From GWF2-43-63 sp035390965 (lineage in GTDB: Bacteria; Bacteroidota; Bacteroidia; Bacteroidales; DTU049): 25,545 nucleotides of DNA. Each line of letters starts with the position of its first letter. Position 1 is the stretch's first letter. The notes beneath the pieces are model-generated. The model searched no databases, was not told where the DNA came from, and saw nothing but the letters and a program-made list of their open reading frames with translations. Made by a program: the position numbers and the translations under genes. Shown one piece after another: positions 15,589 through 23,749 of the stretch. Where the stretch lies: assembly GCA_035390965.1 (NCBI GenBank), contig DAOPKE010000034.1, positions 1 through 25,545 of the forward strand. Reading direction: 5' to 3'.

Positions 15589-16668
15589 TTAGGGTAAATT
15601 GGGTAGTTCTCCAATGAAATTGAGATTTTCGGTACTGGGATGTGTTTTCAGTAAATCTTTGGTATTTGTATTGAGTTTCATTGGTCGGCTGCGACGATAG
15701 GAATACCGGCTTGTGAAAAGGCCAATACCGTTTGAAATATTCGAAAAGCTGGGTTTGTCCTGAATCAGCGTGTTGGACGGCTGATTGACATCCATGTAGG
15801 TGTTAAGATCTTCGGCGCCGATGGTAATGGATAAAAATACATATCCGGTGTATCGTTGCACATCATCGCGTTGTTCGATTGCTTGTCCGAGCAAATCGTA
15901 AAAAGTCCAGTTGCTGTAGTTCATATAAAGCAGTTCGCCACCACTGGTATTGTCGGATTTTACGGTTGCAAGATTCCAGTCAATTGTTTTTTCAATGGTA
16001 TCAGTGGGATTGCTGTCGTAAATTTCGTAATAATGGAAAGTGAATTTACCTTCATATATTTTTCCGTTTTTAACGGAACTGAATTTCACATTGCTTTGAT
16101 TGTCGGTATAAAACGAAATGGTAGTGGAACTGGAGGGTGGTGTTTCAATTAAAATATTGCTCAGGCCGGGAGCTTCGCTTTCATAAATGTTACCGGTAAC
16201 ATTATCGGTTATAATAAGTTTGTAGCGATAATCAGATTTAAGCCATGTGGTATCGTTTGTAAAAGTGTTGATGGTTGCCAGTGCGGCTATATTACTTTTG
16301 AAGTCAAAACGATAATAGGTTTGATATCCGGAAAAAAATACGCCGCCCCCGTCTTTATAAACATTGACGGTGTCGGCTGTCAATGGGGTGCTCAGAACAC
16401 TTTGCCCGTTTGAATTGACCACATCCAGTTTCACATCCAGCAGATAGGGGTACAGGGTGCTGTCGGGAATCTGAGCATATTCCAGCGCATTTCCTTCGCC
16501 CAGAAAAGCCCGGTTGATTTTAATGTATTGAGTACTGGAAGCTGCATCCAGGATGCCATAAACAACCATTACTTCTTTTTTGTTTCCGTTGATATCAAGT
16601 TCGGTACTGCATGAAAAAAAAGAATATGCAGTGGCGGTCAGAATTAAAATTGAAAGGACTTTTTTCAC
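15589..16668 (-). CDS. Lipoprotein resembling DUF4249-type proteins
   Basis: The 359-residue protein begins with a lipoprotein signal ending FFSC (C20 lipidated), so it is membrane-anchored outside the cytoplasm. After the cysteine it has STELDINGNKKEVMVVYGIL and then YIKINRAFLGEG. This layout, with a short acidic linker, a V-V-G beta strand and a K-I-x-R strand, recalls DUF4249 lipoproteins of Bacteroidota. Those are often encoded near TonB-dependent receptors, but no receptor gene is visible here. The rest is rich in beta strands and in Ser, Thr and Asn, with no catalytic motif. It has its own promoter and follows the LutA-like gene by 100 bases. The family link is tentative. Confidence 0.75.
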   Translation of the reverse strand: MKKVLSILILTATAYSFFSCSTELDINGNKKEVMVVYGILDAASSTQYIKINRAFLGEGNALEYAQIPDSTLYPYLLDVKLDVVNSNGQSVLSTPLTADTVNVYKDGGGVFFSGYQTYYRFDFKSNIAALATINTFTNDTTWLKSDYRYKLIITDNVTGNIYESEAPGLSNILIETPPSSSTTISFYTDNQSNVKFSSVKNGKIYEGKFTFHYYEIYDSNPTDTIEKTIDWNLATVKSDNTSGGELLYMNYSNWTFYDLLGQAIEQRDDVQRYTGYVFLSITIGAEDLNTYMDVNQPSNTLIQDKPSFSNISNGIGLFTSRYSYRRSRPMKLNTNTKDLLKTHPSTENLNFIGELPNLP

Positions 16669-16691
16669 AGACTTATAATTTGAGACAATTG

Positions 16692-16720
16692 CAAAAATAA
16701 TTAAAATGTTGCAAAATCAA
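16692..16720 (-). promoter_or_regulatory. Promoter of the DUF4249-like lipoprotein gene
   Basis: On the minus strand TATTTTTG (16699-16692) is an exact -7 box, 23 bases before ATG 16668. A TTG (16720-16718) lies 18 bases upstream as a possible -33 element. Confidence 0.55.
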
Positions 16721-16768
16721 TCATTATTGATAAGAATGAGGGCGTTAAAAATCAGTTTATGGCCTTTT

Positions 16769-17536
16769 TCAGCCAATGGCTATTTGGCTTTCTTCGTTGA
16801 ACACTGCATCAGAAAACCGGAGAGACTCGGCCAAAAGATCTGTAATTGTCATTATTTTTATTTCAAGGCCATGTTTGGCGGCGACACTTTCGAGTTGCAA
16901 TACACAGCTGGTTTCTGTAGTGATGATATATTCAGCGCCGGCTGCAAGGGCTGTTTTCAGCTCGTCCAAAGCTATTTGAGCACTCAGTTGTGAATACATA
17001 ACCGAAAATACACCTCCAAAGCCGCAATCCGATTTATTTTGGTTTGCACCCACCAATTGTAGGCCCTCAATCATTTTCATTAGCTGAAGTGGTTCTTCTC
17101 TGAGTTTGTAATCAATTTTTGCGCTGCTTTCAACATGAAGCATTACTTTAGCTTTGAATTTGCCTTTCCAGGCCGAAACATGAAGAATATTCATCAGAAA
17201 ATCGGACAATTCAAAAACTTTTGTCTGCAGCTTTTTATATTCAAGATGCAATGATGTATTGTAGAAAAAGCGGTTGTAATTGTTTTTTACCATGTGGGCG
17301 CATGCGGCCGAGGGCATGATAACATATCTTTCCGATACGAATTCATGAATAAATTTTTCACCGGCAAGGCGGGCCTCATCCCAATGACCGGCATTGTAGG
17401 CAAGTAGCCCGCAACAGGTTTGTTGTTCCGGATAGTGTATTTCAACTCCCAGATGACGCAACACCTTATACAGGTTCTGTGCAGTCTCTGGCTTGAATTG
17501 ATCAGTCAGACATGGTATGAAGACACTTACTTTCAT
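16769..17536 (-). CDS. LutA-like CCG-domain Fe-S protein with incomplete second half
   Basis: The 255-residue protein resembles LutA/YkgE, the cysteine-rich subunit of the lactate oxidation complex LutABC and related to the GlpC and heterodisulfide-reductase CCG domains. The first CCG half is intact: C9 (IPCLTD), C41-C42 (TCCGLLAYN) and C79 (SAACAHM). In the second half LutA has a cysteine in LHTSCH and a NCCGFGG motif. Here the matching places read LHVESS (S137) and SDCGFGG (D170), leaving only C171 and C211. The GFGGVFSVM segment is otherwise well kept. Either the protein has one cluster site instead of two, or it is a divergent subfamily. No lutB or lutC is adjacent in the window. It has its own promoter. 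The comparison uses recalled LutA sequence, not an alignment. Confidence 0.85.
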   Translation of the reverse strand: MKVSVFIPCLTDQFKPETAQNLYKVLRHLGVEIHYPEQQTCCGLLAYNAGHWDEARLAGEKFIHEFVSERYVIMPSAACAHMVKNNYNRFFYNTSLHLEYKKLQTKVFELSDFLMNILHVSAWKGKFKAKVMLHVESSAKIDYKLREEPLQLMKMIEGLQLVGANQNKSDCGFGGVFSVMYSQLSAQIALDELKTALAAGAEYIITTETSCVLQLESVAAKHGLEIKIMTITDLLAESLRFSDAVFNEESQIAIG

Positions 17537-17553
17537 GCTTGTTTTGCGAAAAT

Positions 17554-17561
17554 CAAAGTTA
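17554..17561 (-). promoter_or_regulatory. -7 promoter box (TAACTTTG) of the LutA-like gene
   Basis: An exact TAnnTTTG match on the minus strand, 17 bases before ATG 17536. It is divergent from the box at 17612. Confidence 0.55.
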
Positions 17562-17611
17562 CATATTATTTTTTTCCTGTTAAAAGAATTTATAAACGGC
17601 CTTGTTTTTGT

Positions 17612-17619
17612 TATATTTG
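17612..17619 (+). promoter_or_regulatory. -7 promoter box (TATATTTG) of the small lipoprotein gene
   Basis: An exact TAnnTTTG match ends 20 bases before ATG 17640. It excludes the in-frame ATG at 17517, which would lie upstream of transcription and inside the neighbouring gene. Confidence 0.6.
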
Positions 17620-17639
17620 CTGTTCAAAATAAAACGCCT

Positions 17640-18323
17640 ATGAAAAAGAAATTACTTTTTTGGTCAGCTCTCGCTTTGATTTTCACTTTCACATCTTGTG
17701 ATTTATTGCAGGAAGAACCGCCAACAAAAACCCAGATGGAAGGTGTATGGCTGGTTACCAAGGCCTATGACCTGAATTCAGCACAGGATATCACTCAAAA
17801 AGTGAATTTCCCGCTTACCGGCTTTCATCTTAGCAGCGATGGAACCATTATATCAACTGCCGGTCCACTGATGATGTATATTGTTTATGGCGACAGCAAA
17901 TTTGTGAATATTGCCAGTGAAATTGACCAGGTATTCAATTATGCCAGCCTTGACTTCAATGGTGGTGAATTTTTTATAGGCGGTGGTGTGCAGACAAGGT
18001 TTACTCTTGAAATGAAACTTGAAGGCCTGCCCGGGCAAAAAGCACTGACAACCTTGCTTGAGCTCATCGGTATCGGAAATGATTATCTTGATGTTGTGGT
18101 TTATCACAAGTTCATGGATGTGAAAGTCGATTTTTCCGAAGATTATGAAACCATGTACTGGGAAATCGACAACATGACCACTGCTGTTTACAACACAAAG
18201 GATAATTACGGCAATTATGTTCTCTGGCAGGGATGGCCTGTAAACAATTTCTCGAAAGTACAGATCACTCTTCAGAAACAGGTGAAAGACCTCAGGGATC
18301 TGGTTGAAGAAGCAAGCAATTAA
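17640..18323 (+). CDS. Small lipoprotein of unknown function
   Basis: I do not recognise a family. The 227-residue product starts with a lipoprotein signal (MKKK, a hydrophobic core, then FTSC with C20), followed by an acidic, proline-rich linker (DLLQEEPP). A QMEGVWLVTKAYD segment soon after resembles the opening strand of lipocalin-like lipoproteins of Bacteroidota, and the remainder alternates in a beta-rich way. The C-terminus (QKQVKDLRDLVEEASN) is probably helical. The frame stays open upstream to 17517, but the promoter box at 17612-17619 and the clean signal peptide fix the start at 17640. It is a single-gene unit ending in a good terminator and converges with the lipoprotein gene at 18405. 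Confidence 0.85.
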   Translation: MKKKLLFWSALALIFTFTSCDLLQEEPPTKTQMEGVWLVTKAYDLNSAQDITQKVNFPLTGFHLSSDGTIISTAGPLMMYIVYGDSKFVNIASEIDQVFNYASLDFNGGEFFIGGGVQTRFTLEMKLEGLPGQKALTTLLELIGIGNDYLDVVVYHKFMDVKVDFSEDYETMYWEIDNMTTAVYNTKDNYGNYVLWQGWPVNNFSKVQITLQKQVKDLRDLVEEASN

Positions 18324-18351
18324 AAATCAGTTTTCTGATCAAGCAATATTG

Positions 18352-18377
18352 AACCCGCTGCAATGGCGGGTTTTTTT
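18352..18377 (+). terminator. Intrinsic terminator after the small lipoprotein gene
   Basis: AACCCGC (18352-18358) pairs with GCGGGTT (18366-18372) around a 7-base loop and runs into a T-tract. On the minus strand no T-run follows, so it serves mainly the plus strand. Confidence 0.88.
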
Positions 18378-18404
18378 ATTTTTTCTGTTTATGAAAAACA
18401 AAGA

Positions 18405-19079
18405 TCAGAATGTGACCTCATACGAAAATGGTCCATAATACGACCAATACGGAGAAATAGCATTGGGCACAAATATGCTCCTGCTGATTTCTGCACTTTG
18501 AACTCCGTCTTTGTAATAAAACCATTTGAAAATACTAATTGCTGAAGCGTCAACATGAAAATACACACACAAATCCGATTGATTTTTAATAATTCTCTTT
18601 GTTTGACAGGGGCTTTGAATTTCAATGCTGTCAGCATCTATTATTTGCCAGGTGCTGTCAGAAATAAACATTCGGATTTGACCGGTTGGAAGAACTTTGA
18701 TGATTTGCTCATTATCAGCTTCTGATGCAGAAATCACGGGTCTATCATCAGACAGATATTTGAATTCGCTTAAAGTGGAATCAAAAGTATTGGGCGAATT
18801 TGATGAAAGAATAATTTTATCAATAAAATCACCTCTTTGAGTATAATCAAATTCAATTGTGAAATTTCCGTAATAGTCCGAATGTGTACTATCAAGATAC
18901 CCCCCACATGAAGAAACCCATGACTGAAGGGAAGCACCAACAAAGGCTCCGCTTACAGGTAGCCCTGTATAACTGTTTATTACTTTGCCATGAATACTAA
19001 AATGATAAGTCTCTTTTTTCTCGCAACCGCAGAAAATCAGAGCTATGACAACCGAAAGAAGCTGAATTTTCCTTTTCAT
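18405..19079 (-). CDS. Lipoprotein with a carboxypeptidase-regulatory-like domain
   Basis: The 224-residue protein has a lipoprotein signal ending FCGC (probably C19), followed by EKKET. Next comes HFSIHGKVINSYTGLPVSGA, which fits the opening of a carboxypeptidase-regulatory-like (transthyretin-like) beta domain, x-G-x-V-x-x-x-x-T-G-x-P-V-x-G-A. Such domains occur in TonB-linked receptors and in many surface lipoproteins. The rest has no recognisable motif. Its ATG lies 17 bases after the stop of the T9SS type B gene, so it is probably the last gene of the unit starting at 23698. What it binds cannot be told from the sequence. Confidence 0.8.
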   Translation of the reverse strand: MKRKIQLLSVVIALIFCGCEKKETYHFSIHGKVINSYTGLPVSGAFVGASLQSWVSSCGGYLDSTHSDYYGNFTIEFDYTQRGDFIDKIILSSNSPNTFDSTLSEFKYLSDDRPVISASEADNEQIIKVLPTGQIRMFISDSTWQIIDADSIEIQSPCQTKRIIKNQSDLCVYFHVDASAISIFKWFYYKDGVQSAEISRSIFVPNAISPYWSYYGPFSYEVTF

Positions 19080-19096
19080 ATTGTATCTTTTAGTAT

Positions 19097-21130
19097 CTAC
19101 CTTATCAGTGTTATATGTCCCCGTTTTGTAAAATGCTGGTCACCCGGCAGAGTCATCTGAAGAATGTAGTGGTAAACGCCCACAAGTGCTGGTGCGCCAT
19201 CGTTGGTGCCATCCCAGCATTCGTAAAAATCAGTGGTGTTGAACATCTCTTCGCCCAGTTCATTGAAGATGATAAAAGAGTAAGTGGTGTGGTCGATATA
19301 CACACCAAAGGGGCAGAATGTCTTATTGTATCCTGTCGGTGAAAAAGCATTTGCAATGAACAGTCTTGGCAATTGCTGAATTTCTATCTGGTTGGATAAT
19401 GTTGTGTCGCTGTACCCAAGCTGATTTCCGGCTGACTCAATGCCTTCAAGCCGATAGGTGAACAAACCGTAGCTCAGATAAAATGATGCAACATCATCAA
19501 TATGATATTCAGCACCGGGTGTGAAAGTCGCTATCGGTGCGGCATCCGGCACATTGTCGATCATCCGGTACAGGCGATATTCCTGAACTCCTGTTGGCCA
19601 GCCCTCGTAATCATTCCAGAAAAGTTCATTGGTGAGATCGCTCAATGGTTCTCCCGAAAGAAAAATGGTACGTGCAGTGTCACTGTACATGGCTTCGTTG
19701 CTGCAGGAATCAATTACAGCTACCCGGTAGTAAACCGAATGCAAATCTGCACTGGCTGTTGCATCGGTGAAGGTATATTCGGGCGTGGCCGTATAAGACT
19801 GATAATCGATCGAAGTCCACGGACCATCTGGTGTCAGACTGCGTTGCAGCGAATATCCGATCACATACACGTTGCGGTCATTTACCCATTTCAGATACAC
19901 GCTACCATCCGTTTCTACTGATGCATGCCGGATGTACACATAGGAAGGCAGCTCAGGAAAATCAACAAACTGGCATGAATTATTGGATGAAGAAAAGAAG
20001 CCATTGGTTGAAACTGCAGTTACATAAAAGCAGTATGAGCTGTCATCTTCCAGATTCAGAACGTCGTACGTGGTCGTAGTATTTGACACCACATCGAGGA
20101 CAGACCAAGTGCCACCGTTTTCAGAAAAATATAAGACATATTCATCAATGCCGGGAAAGCCGCTATAGGCCGTCCAATCGAGATTTACGCTGCGGCTGCA
20201 GGGATCAACGGTGCTGCTCAGAAAAATGGTTGAATGGCCCGTTGTGAGCGGACTTGTGGTTGCACAGGAATCGATGGCAGCAATGCAGTATGATTCGGAA
20301 TTTGCATCAGCAGTTGATGCGGCATTTTCGTACGATGTGGTGTTGATGCCCCAGACAGTATCAATGGGTGTCCAGACGCTGGTGAAAATATAAATGATAT
20401 AGCCCTCGGTATCTTCGGATGCTGAAGGCTGCCATCCGAGAATGGCATTTTGCGTTGTTGGGTTCACCGAAACGCTGTCGAATACAGGAATTTCGGGTGG
20501 TATAGTATTTTGGTAAATGTCGCCATCAATAGAAGAAACCGACATGCAGCCGGAAGCATCGGTTTGTTGAATACGAAAATTTATCTGGCTGTTGCAGATA
20601 TCAATGGTGTCGATAAAAGAAGTGGTCATTGATGTTCCGGCAGCAGTCCATATGCCGGCGGGAAATTCGTAGAAAATATTGTAATTGGCGGAAGTAATCA
20701 AAGGCGGCATGTGGAGCGCGTTCCAGCTGAGCGGAGCTGTTCCGTTCAGGGGATTCAGAGCAGTAAGCATCATGGTCTGCAGAGTGTCGGATGGTGTTGA
20801 ATATTGCAATGCCGGCGCATCGGAAACAGTAATCATATAATAAAAACCAGCATTAATCTGTGCGTTGGCACCAGCATGCAACCAGGTGTTTTGTGTGTAA
20901 AGCGAAACATTTCCAACCATTATGTAAGGCCCTGTCAGGGTGGTGGAATGAAAAATCTGATAAGAATCGAAAACAGCAGTTGGATCGGGTGGAATAACCC
21001 AGGAAAGCTCTACATCGCCGTTTGATTTCACATCGAGGCATCGCAGCGAAGGCGCATTGAGGGCGGCGAAAGAAATAGTTCCCCAAAGAATGAGTACAGG
21101 GAAAAATATTTGTTTCAGCGGCACTTTCAT
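19097..21130 (-). CDS. Secreted multi-FN3-like protein, T9SS type B cargo
   Basis: The 677-residue protein begins with a signal peptide (MKVPLKQ, hydrophobic core, cut near SFA at about residue 22). The body shows at least five FN3-like modules. Each has a W-x-x-Y or LSW opening strand and a later YY-I/V-x-A-V/I-D strand, for example YYMITVSDA, YCIAAIDSC, YCFYVTAVS and YYRVAVIDSC. Residues 590-677 are a gliding-motility-type (CHU_C, type B) sorting domain with FIANAFSPTGYN at its start, FNELGEEMF in the middle and HITLIR at the end. It should be exported by T9SS and displayed on the surface. Several cysteines within modules may form disulfides. Its ATG is 3 bases after the stop of the M16 partner gene, so translation may be coupled. 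An adhesin-like role is inferred. Confidence 0.88.
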   Translation of the reverse strand: MKVPLKQIFFPVLILWGTISFAALNAPSLRCLDVKSNGDVELSWVIPPDPTAVFDSYQIFHSTTLTGPYIMVGNVSLYTQNTWLHAGANAQINAGFYYMITVSDAPALQYSTPSDTLQTMMLTALNPLNGTAPLSWNALHMPPLITSANYNIFYEFPAGIWTAAGTSMTTSFIDTIDICNSQINFRIQQTDASGCMSVSSIDGDIYQNTIPPEIPVFDSVSVNPTTQNAILGWQPSASEDTEGYIIYIFTSVWTPIDTVWGINTTSYENAASTADANSESYCIAAIDSCATTSPLTTGHSTIFLSSTVDPCSRSVNLDWTAYSGFPGIDEYVLYFSENGGTWSVLDVVSNTTTTYDVLNLEDDSSYCFYVTAVSTNGFFSSSNNSCQFVDFPELPSYVYIRHASVETDGSVYLKWVNDRNVYVIGYSLQRSLTPDGPWTSIDYQSYTATPEYTFTDATASADLHSVYYRVAVIDSCSNEAMYSDTARTIFLSGEPLSDLTNELFWNDYEGWPTGVQEYRLYRMIDNVPDAAPIATFTPGAEYHIDDVASFYLSYGLFTYRLEGIESAGNQLGYSDTTLSNQIEIQQLPRLFIANAFSPTGYNKTFCPFGVYIDHTTYSFIIFNELGEEMFNTTDFYECWDGTNDGAPALVGVYHYILQMTLPGDQHFTKRGHITLIR

Positions 21131-21133
21131 TGA

Positions 21134-22426
21134 TTAATTTTTATTACCGACAATCAGAACGCGCATTTCATCAGGATTCAAATATTTTTTTGCCATTCGC
21201 TGAATGTCATCGGGATTTGCTTTGGCAATTGTATCCCAATAATTTCTGAAATAATCTTTTGGATTGAGTTGTTCGGCGTGCATGGTCATCAGTCGTTCGG
21301 TCAGCGCAAAGGGGCCGTCCATGCTGCGAAGCAGACTTCCGAAAATATAATTACGTGCAATATTCAATTCTTCCATTTGAACTTTTTCAGAAGATAAACG
21401 TGATATTTCTCTGAAAATTTCATCGAGGGCGAGCTGAGTAGTTTCTGATTTCACTTCGGTTTGAATGGACAGATGGCTGGCTTTGGGACGAACAGCGATT
21501 CCGGATGAAATTCCATAGGTATAACCTTTTTCTTCGCGTATGGATTTCATTAGCCGGCTGCCGAAATAACCACCAAGAATGGTATTGGTAAGCATGAGCA
21601 AGGGAAAGTCGGGGTGGCTTCGACCAACAACGGGTGTGCCAAGCATAATGGCAGACTGCACGGCATCTTTTATTTCAATAATTCTTTGTTTTTCGGAAGA
21701 GGGTTGAATGTCGAAATTCTTTTCATCGGTCGTAATCAGATGCTTTTTTGTTTGTTCCATCATTTCAGATAATGATGCAATGACATCGGTATCCATATTG
21801 CCTCCAATATAACAGCGTGCATTGCCTAATGGAAGCTGGCTGTACAATTGTTTCAAATCATCGCTTGAAATATTGTCGAAGTCCGATTCTTTCAGAATTT
21901 TTCCGTAAGGATGGGTTTCGCCATAAAGCATGGAAGGCAGTGTACGTCGGGCAATGCTCAAGACTTTTTTGTTGCCGATGATGAATTCCTGTTTATTGTT
22001 GGCAAGAATCACCCTGAATTCTTCTTCCGGAAAAACGGATTCAGTCATGATGGAAATCAACAACGGAAAAAGCCGGACAAGAATATGTTTTACTGCAAAA
22101 ATACTGATGGTTGTGAAATGATTTGAGGCCGTAATATCGATGTATGCGCCGTTGAAATCAATGGTTTCGGCAATCTGAAAGGCATTGTATTTTTTTGTTC
22201 CTTCCATCATCATTCGCGCCATGGAAGATGCCTGTAGTGGTTTTTGCTGAGACCATGTGCCAGCGCCTATCACAATGTCGAGACGAACAACTTCCGAATT
22301 GAAGTTTTCGAAAGAATAGCAGGGAATCAGATTGTTTATTTTTGTTTCCGAGAAATCGGGAAATCCGCTGAATTGGAGCAATCCGGCTGATGGAGCTTGT
22401 TTTCGGTTGATATTTTGATTGTTCAT
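21134..22426 (-). CDS. M16-family peptidase, non-catalytic partner subunit
   Basis: The 430-residue protein has the M16 (pitrilysin/insulinase) two-lobe layout. The place of the zinc motif HxxEH reads ASSMARMMMEGT (about 66-77), so the metal site is absent. The second lobe keeps the R/Y motif typical of the substrate-binding subunit: GGYFGSRLMKSIREEKG starting at 285, then YTYG (R291, Y302). This is the expected partner of a catalytic M16 subunit, encoded directly upstream 33 bases away. Together they should form a clam-shell peptidase that degrades or trims peptides, as mitochondrial processing peptidase and bacterial two-gene M16 enzymes do. No signal peptide is seen, so the complex should be cytoplasmic. 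The following T9SS cargo gene starts 3 bases after its stop. Confidence 0.92.
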   Translation of the reverse strand: MNNQNINRKQAPSAGLLQFSGFPDFSETKINNLIPCYSFENFNSEVVRLDIVIGAGTWSQQKPLQASSMARMMMEGTKKYNAFQIAETIDFNGAYIDITASNHFTTISIFAVKHILVRLFPLLISIMTESVFPEEEFRVILANNKQEFIIGNKKVLSIARRTLPSMLYGETHPYGKILKESDFDNISSDDLKQLYSQLPLGNARCYIGGNMDTDVIASLSEMMEQTKKHLITTDEKNFDIQPSSEKQRIIEIKDAVQSAIMLGTPVVGRSHPDFPLLMLTNTILGGYFGSRLMKSIREEKGYTYGISSGIAVRPKASHLSIQTEVKSETTQLALDEIFREISRLSSEKVQMEELNIARNYIFGSLLRSMDGPFALTERLMTMHAEQLNPKDYFRNYWDTIAKANPDDIQRMAKKYLNPDEMRVLIVGNKN

Positions 22427-22459
22427 ATAATCTGTTTTGACACTGGGAAAAGGAATTTG

Positions 22460-23698
22460 TTATTTAGCCGGTTCATAATTTAGTTGGGAAAGGTTTTCTT
22501 TACGGAATAATTCATTAGCTACACGGCAAATATCGTCTTTAGTGATGGCTTTGTAATGTTCCACTTCGTGATTGATTTGGTTTGCATCGCCCATCCATTC
22601 ATATAAAGCAAGATTCATTGCATTATTGAGACAACTGGTTTTAGAAAATTCAAAAGTAGATTCGATTTTATTCTTTACTTTTTCAATTTCGCGGTCATGG
22701 ATATTTCCTTTTTTTATTTCTTCAATTTCTTTATCTATGGCTGGGATTACATCATCGAACGAATAACCGTTGGAGAGTTCGCCTTGCACAATAAAGAGTC
22801 CCGGATCAACATCGCCGGAAATGTAGGCATTCAGACTGGAGAAATAGTTTTTATCTTTTACGAGATTTTGATACAACCTTGATGAGGCACCATTTGAGAG
22901 CAGATCAGAAATCATGTCACAAACTTTATAATCAGGATGATTTCGTGCGGGCATGTGGTAGGCCTGATATAGCGCTTTGAATGGCACATCGCGGGTAAGA
23001 GTGAGTTCTCTTTTTTTGTTTTGCACTGGTTCCTGAGGTATCTGATGTGTAGCTGTATGAGGTTTATCGATATTTCCGAACCATTTTTCAGCGAGACTTT
23101 TCACCACTTTCAATTCAAGCGGGCCTGCGACAACCATAATAGCGTTGGCAGGGTTGTACCATTTGTTGTAGAATTCCCGCACATCGCTCATGGTCGCATT
23201 TTCGATATGGCTGATGTCTTTCCCGATGGTTGCCCATTTGTATGGATGCGTGGTAAAAGCCAGTGGTCTCAGATAGAGCCAGGCATCGCCATAAGGCTGA
23301 TTCAGGTATCGTTGCTTGAATTCTTCAATGACAACCTTCCGCTGCACTTCGAGCGACTTTTCGGAAAAGGCCAGACTCAGCATGCGGTCCGATTCGAGCC
23401 AGAATGCAGTTTCGATGTTTTGAGCCGGTAAAGTAATGTGATAGTTTGTTATATCGTTATTAGTGAAAGCATTGTTTTCGCCACCTACTTTTTCAAGTGG
23501 TGTATCAAATTCAGGAATATTTATACTTCCACCAAACATGAGATGTTCGAACAAATGGGCAAAACCGGTTTTGTTTTCATCTTCATCGCGGGCTCCTACT
23601 CCATAGAGTATGTTAATGACCGCCATGGGAGTGGTTTTATCGTTGTAAACCAGGACTTTTAATCCATTGGAAAGCGTGAATTTTTCAAATTGAAGCAT
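22460..23698 (-). CDS. M16-family zinc peptidase, catalytic subunit
   Basis: The 412-residue protein carries the inverted zinc motif HLFEH (H48, E51, H52) in FAHLFEHLMFGG. A glutamate pair in VVIEEFKQRY (E125/E126) supplies the third ligand at the usual distance. The second lobe has LSNGASSRLYQNLV, matching the M16 second-domain pattern. It lacks a signal peptide and begins directly with the first strand (FTLSNGLKVLV), so it should be cytoplasmic. It is the first gene of a minus-strand unit that continues with the non-catalytic partner, a T9SS type B protein and a lipoprotein. Its promoter box (23722-23715) lies back to back with that of the CLC gene. Substrate unknown; processing of exported proteins would be speculation. 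Confidence 0.94.
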   Translation of the reverse strand: MLQFEKFTLSNGLKVLVYNDKTTPMAVINILYGVGARDEDENKTGFAHLFEHLMFGGSINIPEFDTPLEKVGGENNAFTNNDITNYHITLPAQNIETAFWLESDRMLSLAFSEKSLEVQRKVVIEEFKQRYLNQPYGDAWLYLRPLAFTTHPYKWATIGKDISHIENATMSDVREFYNKWYNPANAIMVVAGPLELKVVKSLAEKWFGNIDKPHTATHQIPQEPVQNKKRELTLTRDVPFKALYQAYHMPARNHPDYKVCDMISDLLSNGASSRLYQNLVKDKNYFSSLNAYISGDVDPGLFIVQGELSNGYSFDDVIPAIDKEIEEIKKGNIHDREIEKVKNKIESTFEFSKTSCLNNAMNLALYEWMGDANQINHEVEHYKAITKDDICRVANELFRKENLSQLNYEPAK

Positions 23699-23714
23699 TG
23701 AAATTATTTTACTT

Positions 23715-23722
23715 CAAAGTTA
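23715..23722 (-). promoter_or_regulatory. -7 promoter box (TAACTTTG) of the M16 unit
   Basis: An exact TAnnTTTG match on the minus strand, 16 bases before ATG 23698. Only six bases separate it from the divergent box at 23729. Confidence 0.6.
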
Positions 23723-23728
23723 AATAAA

Positions 23729-23736
23729 TATCTTTG
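23729..23736 (+). promoter_or_regulatory. -7 promoter box (TATCTTTG) of the CLC gene
   Basis: An exact TAnnTTTG match ending 13 bases before ATG 23750. It supports that start and implies a leader of about ten bases. Confidence 0.6.
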
Positions 23737-23749
23737 ACAAAAAAAACAC

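Noticed and set aside
17517..17639. 41-codon N-terminal extension of the small lipoprotein
   Set aside because: It overlaps the divergent LutA-like gene and contains both promoter boxes; the lipoprotein signal begins cleanly at 17640.
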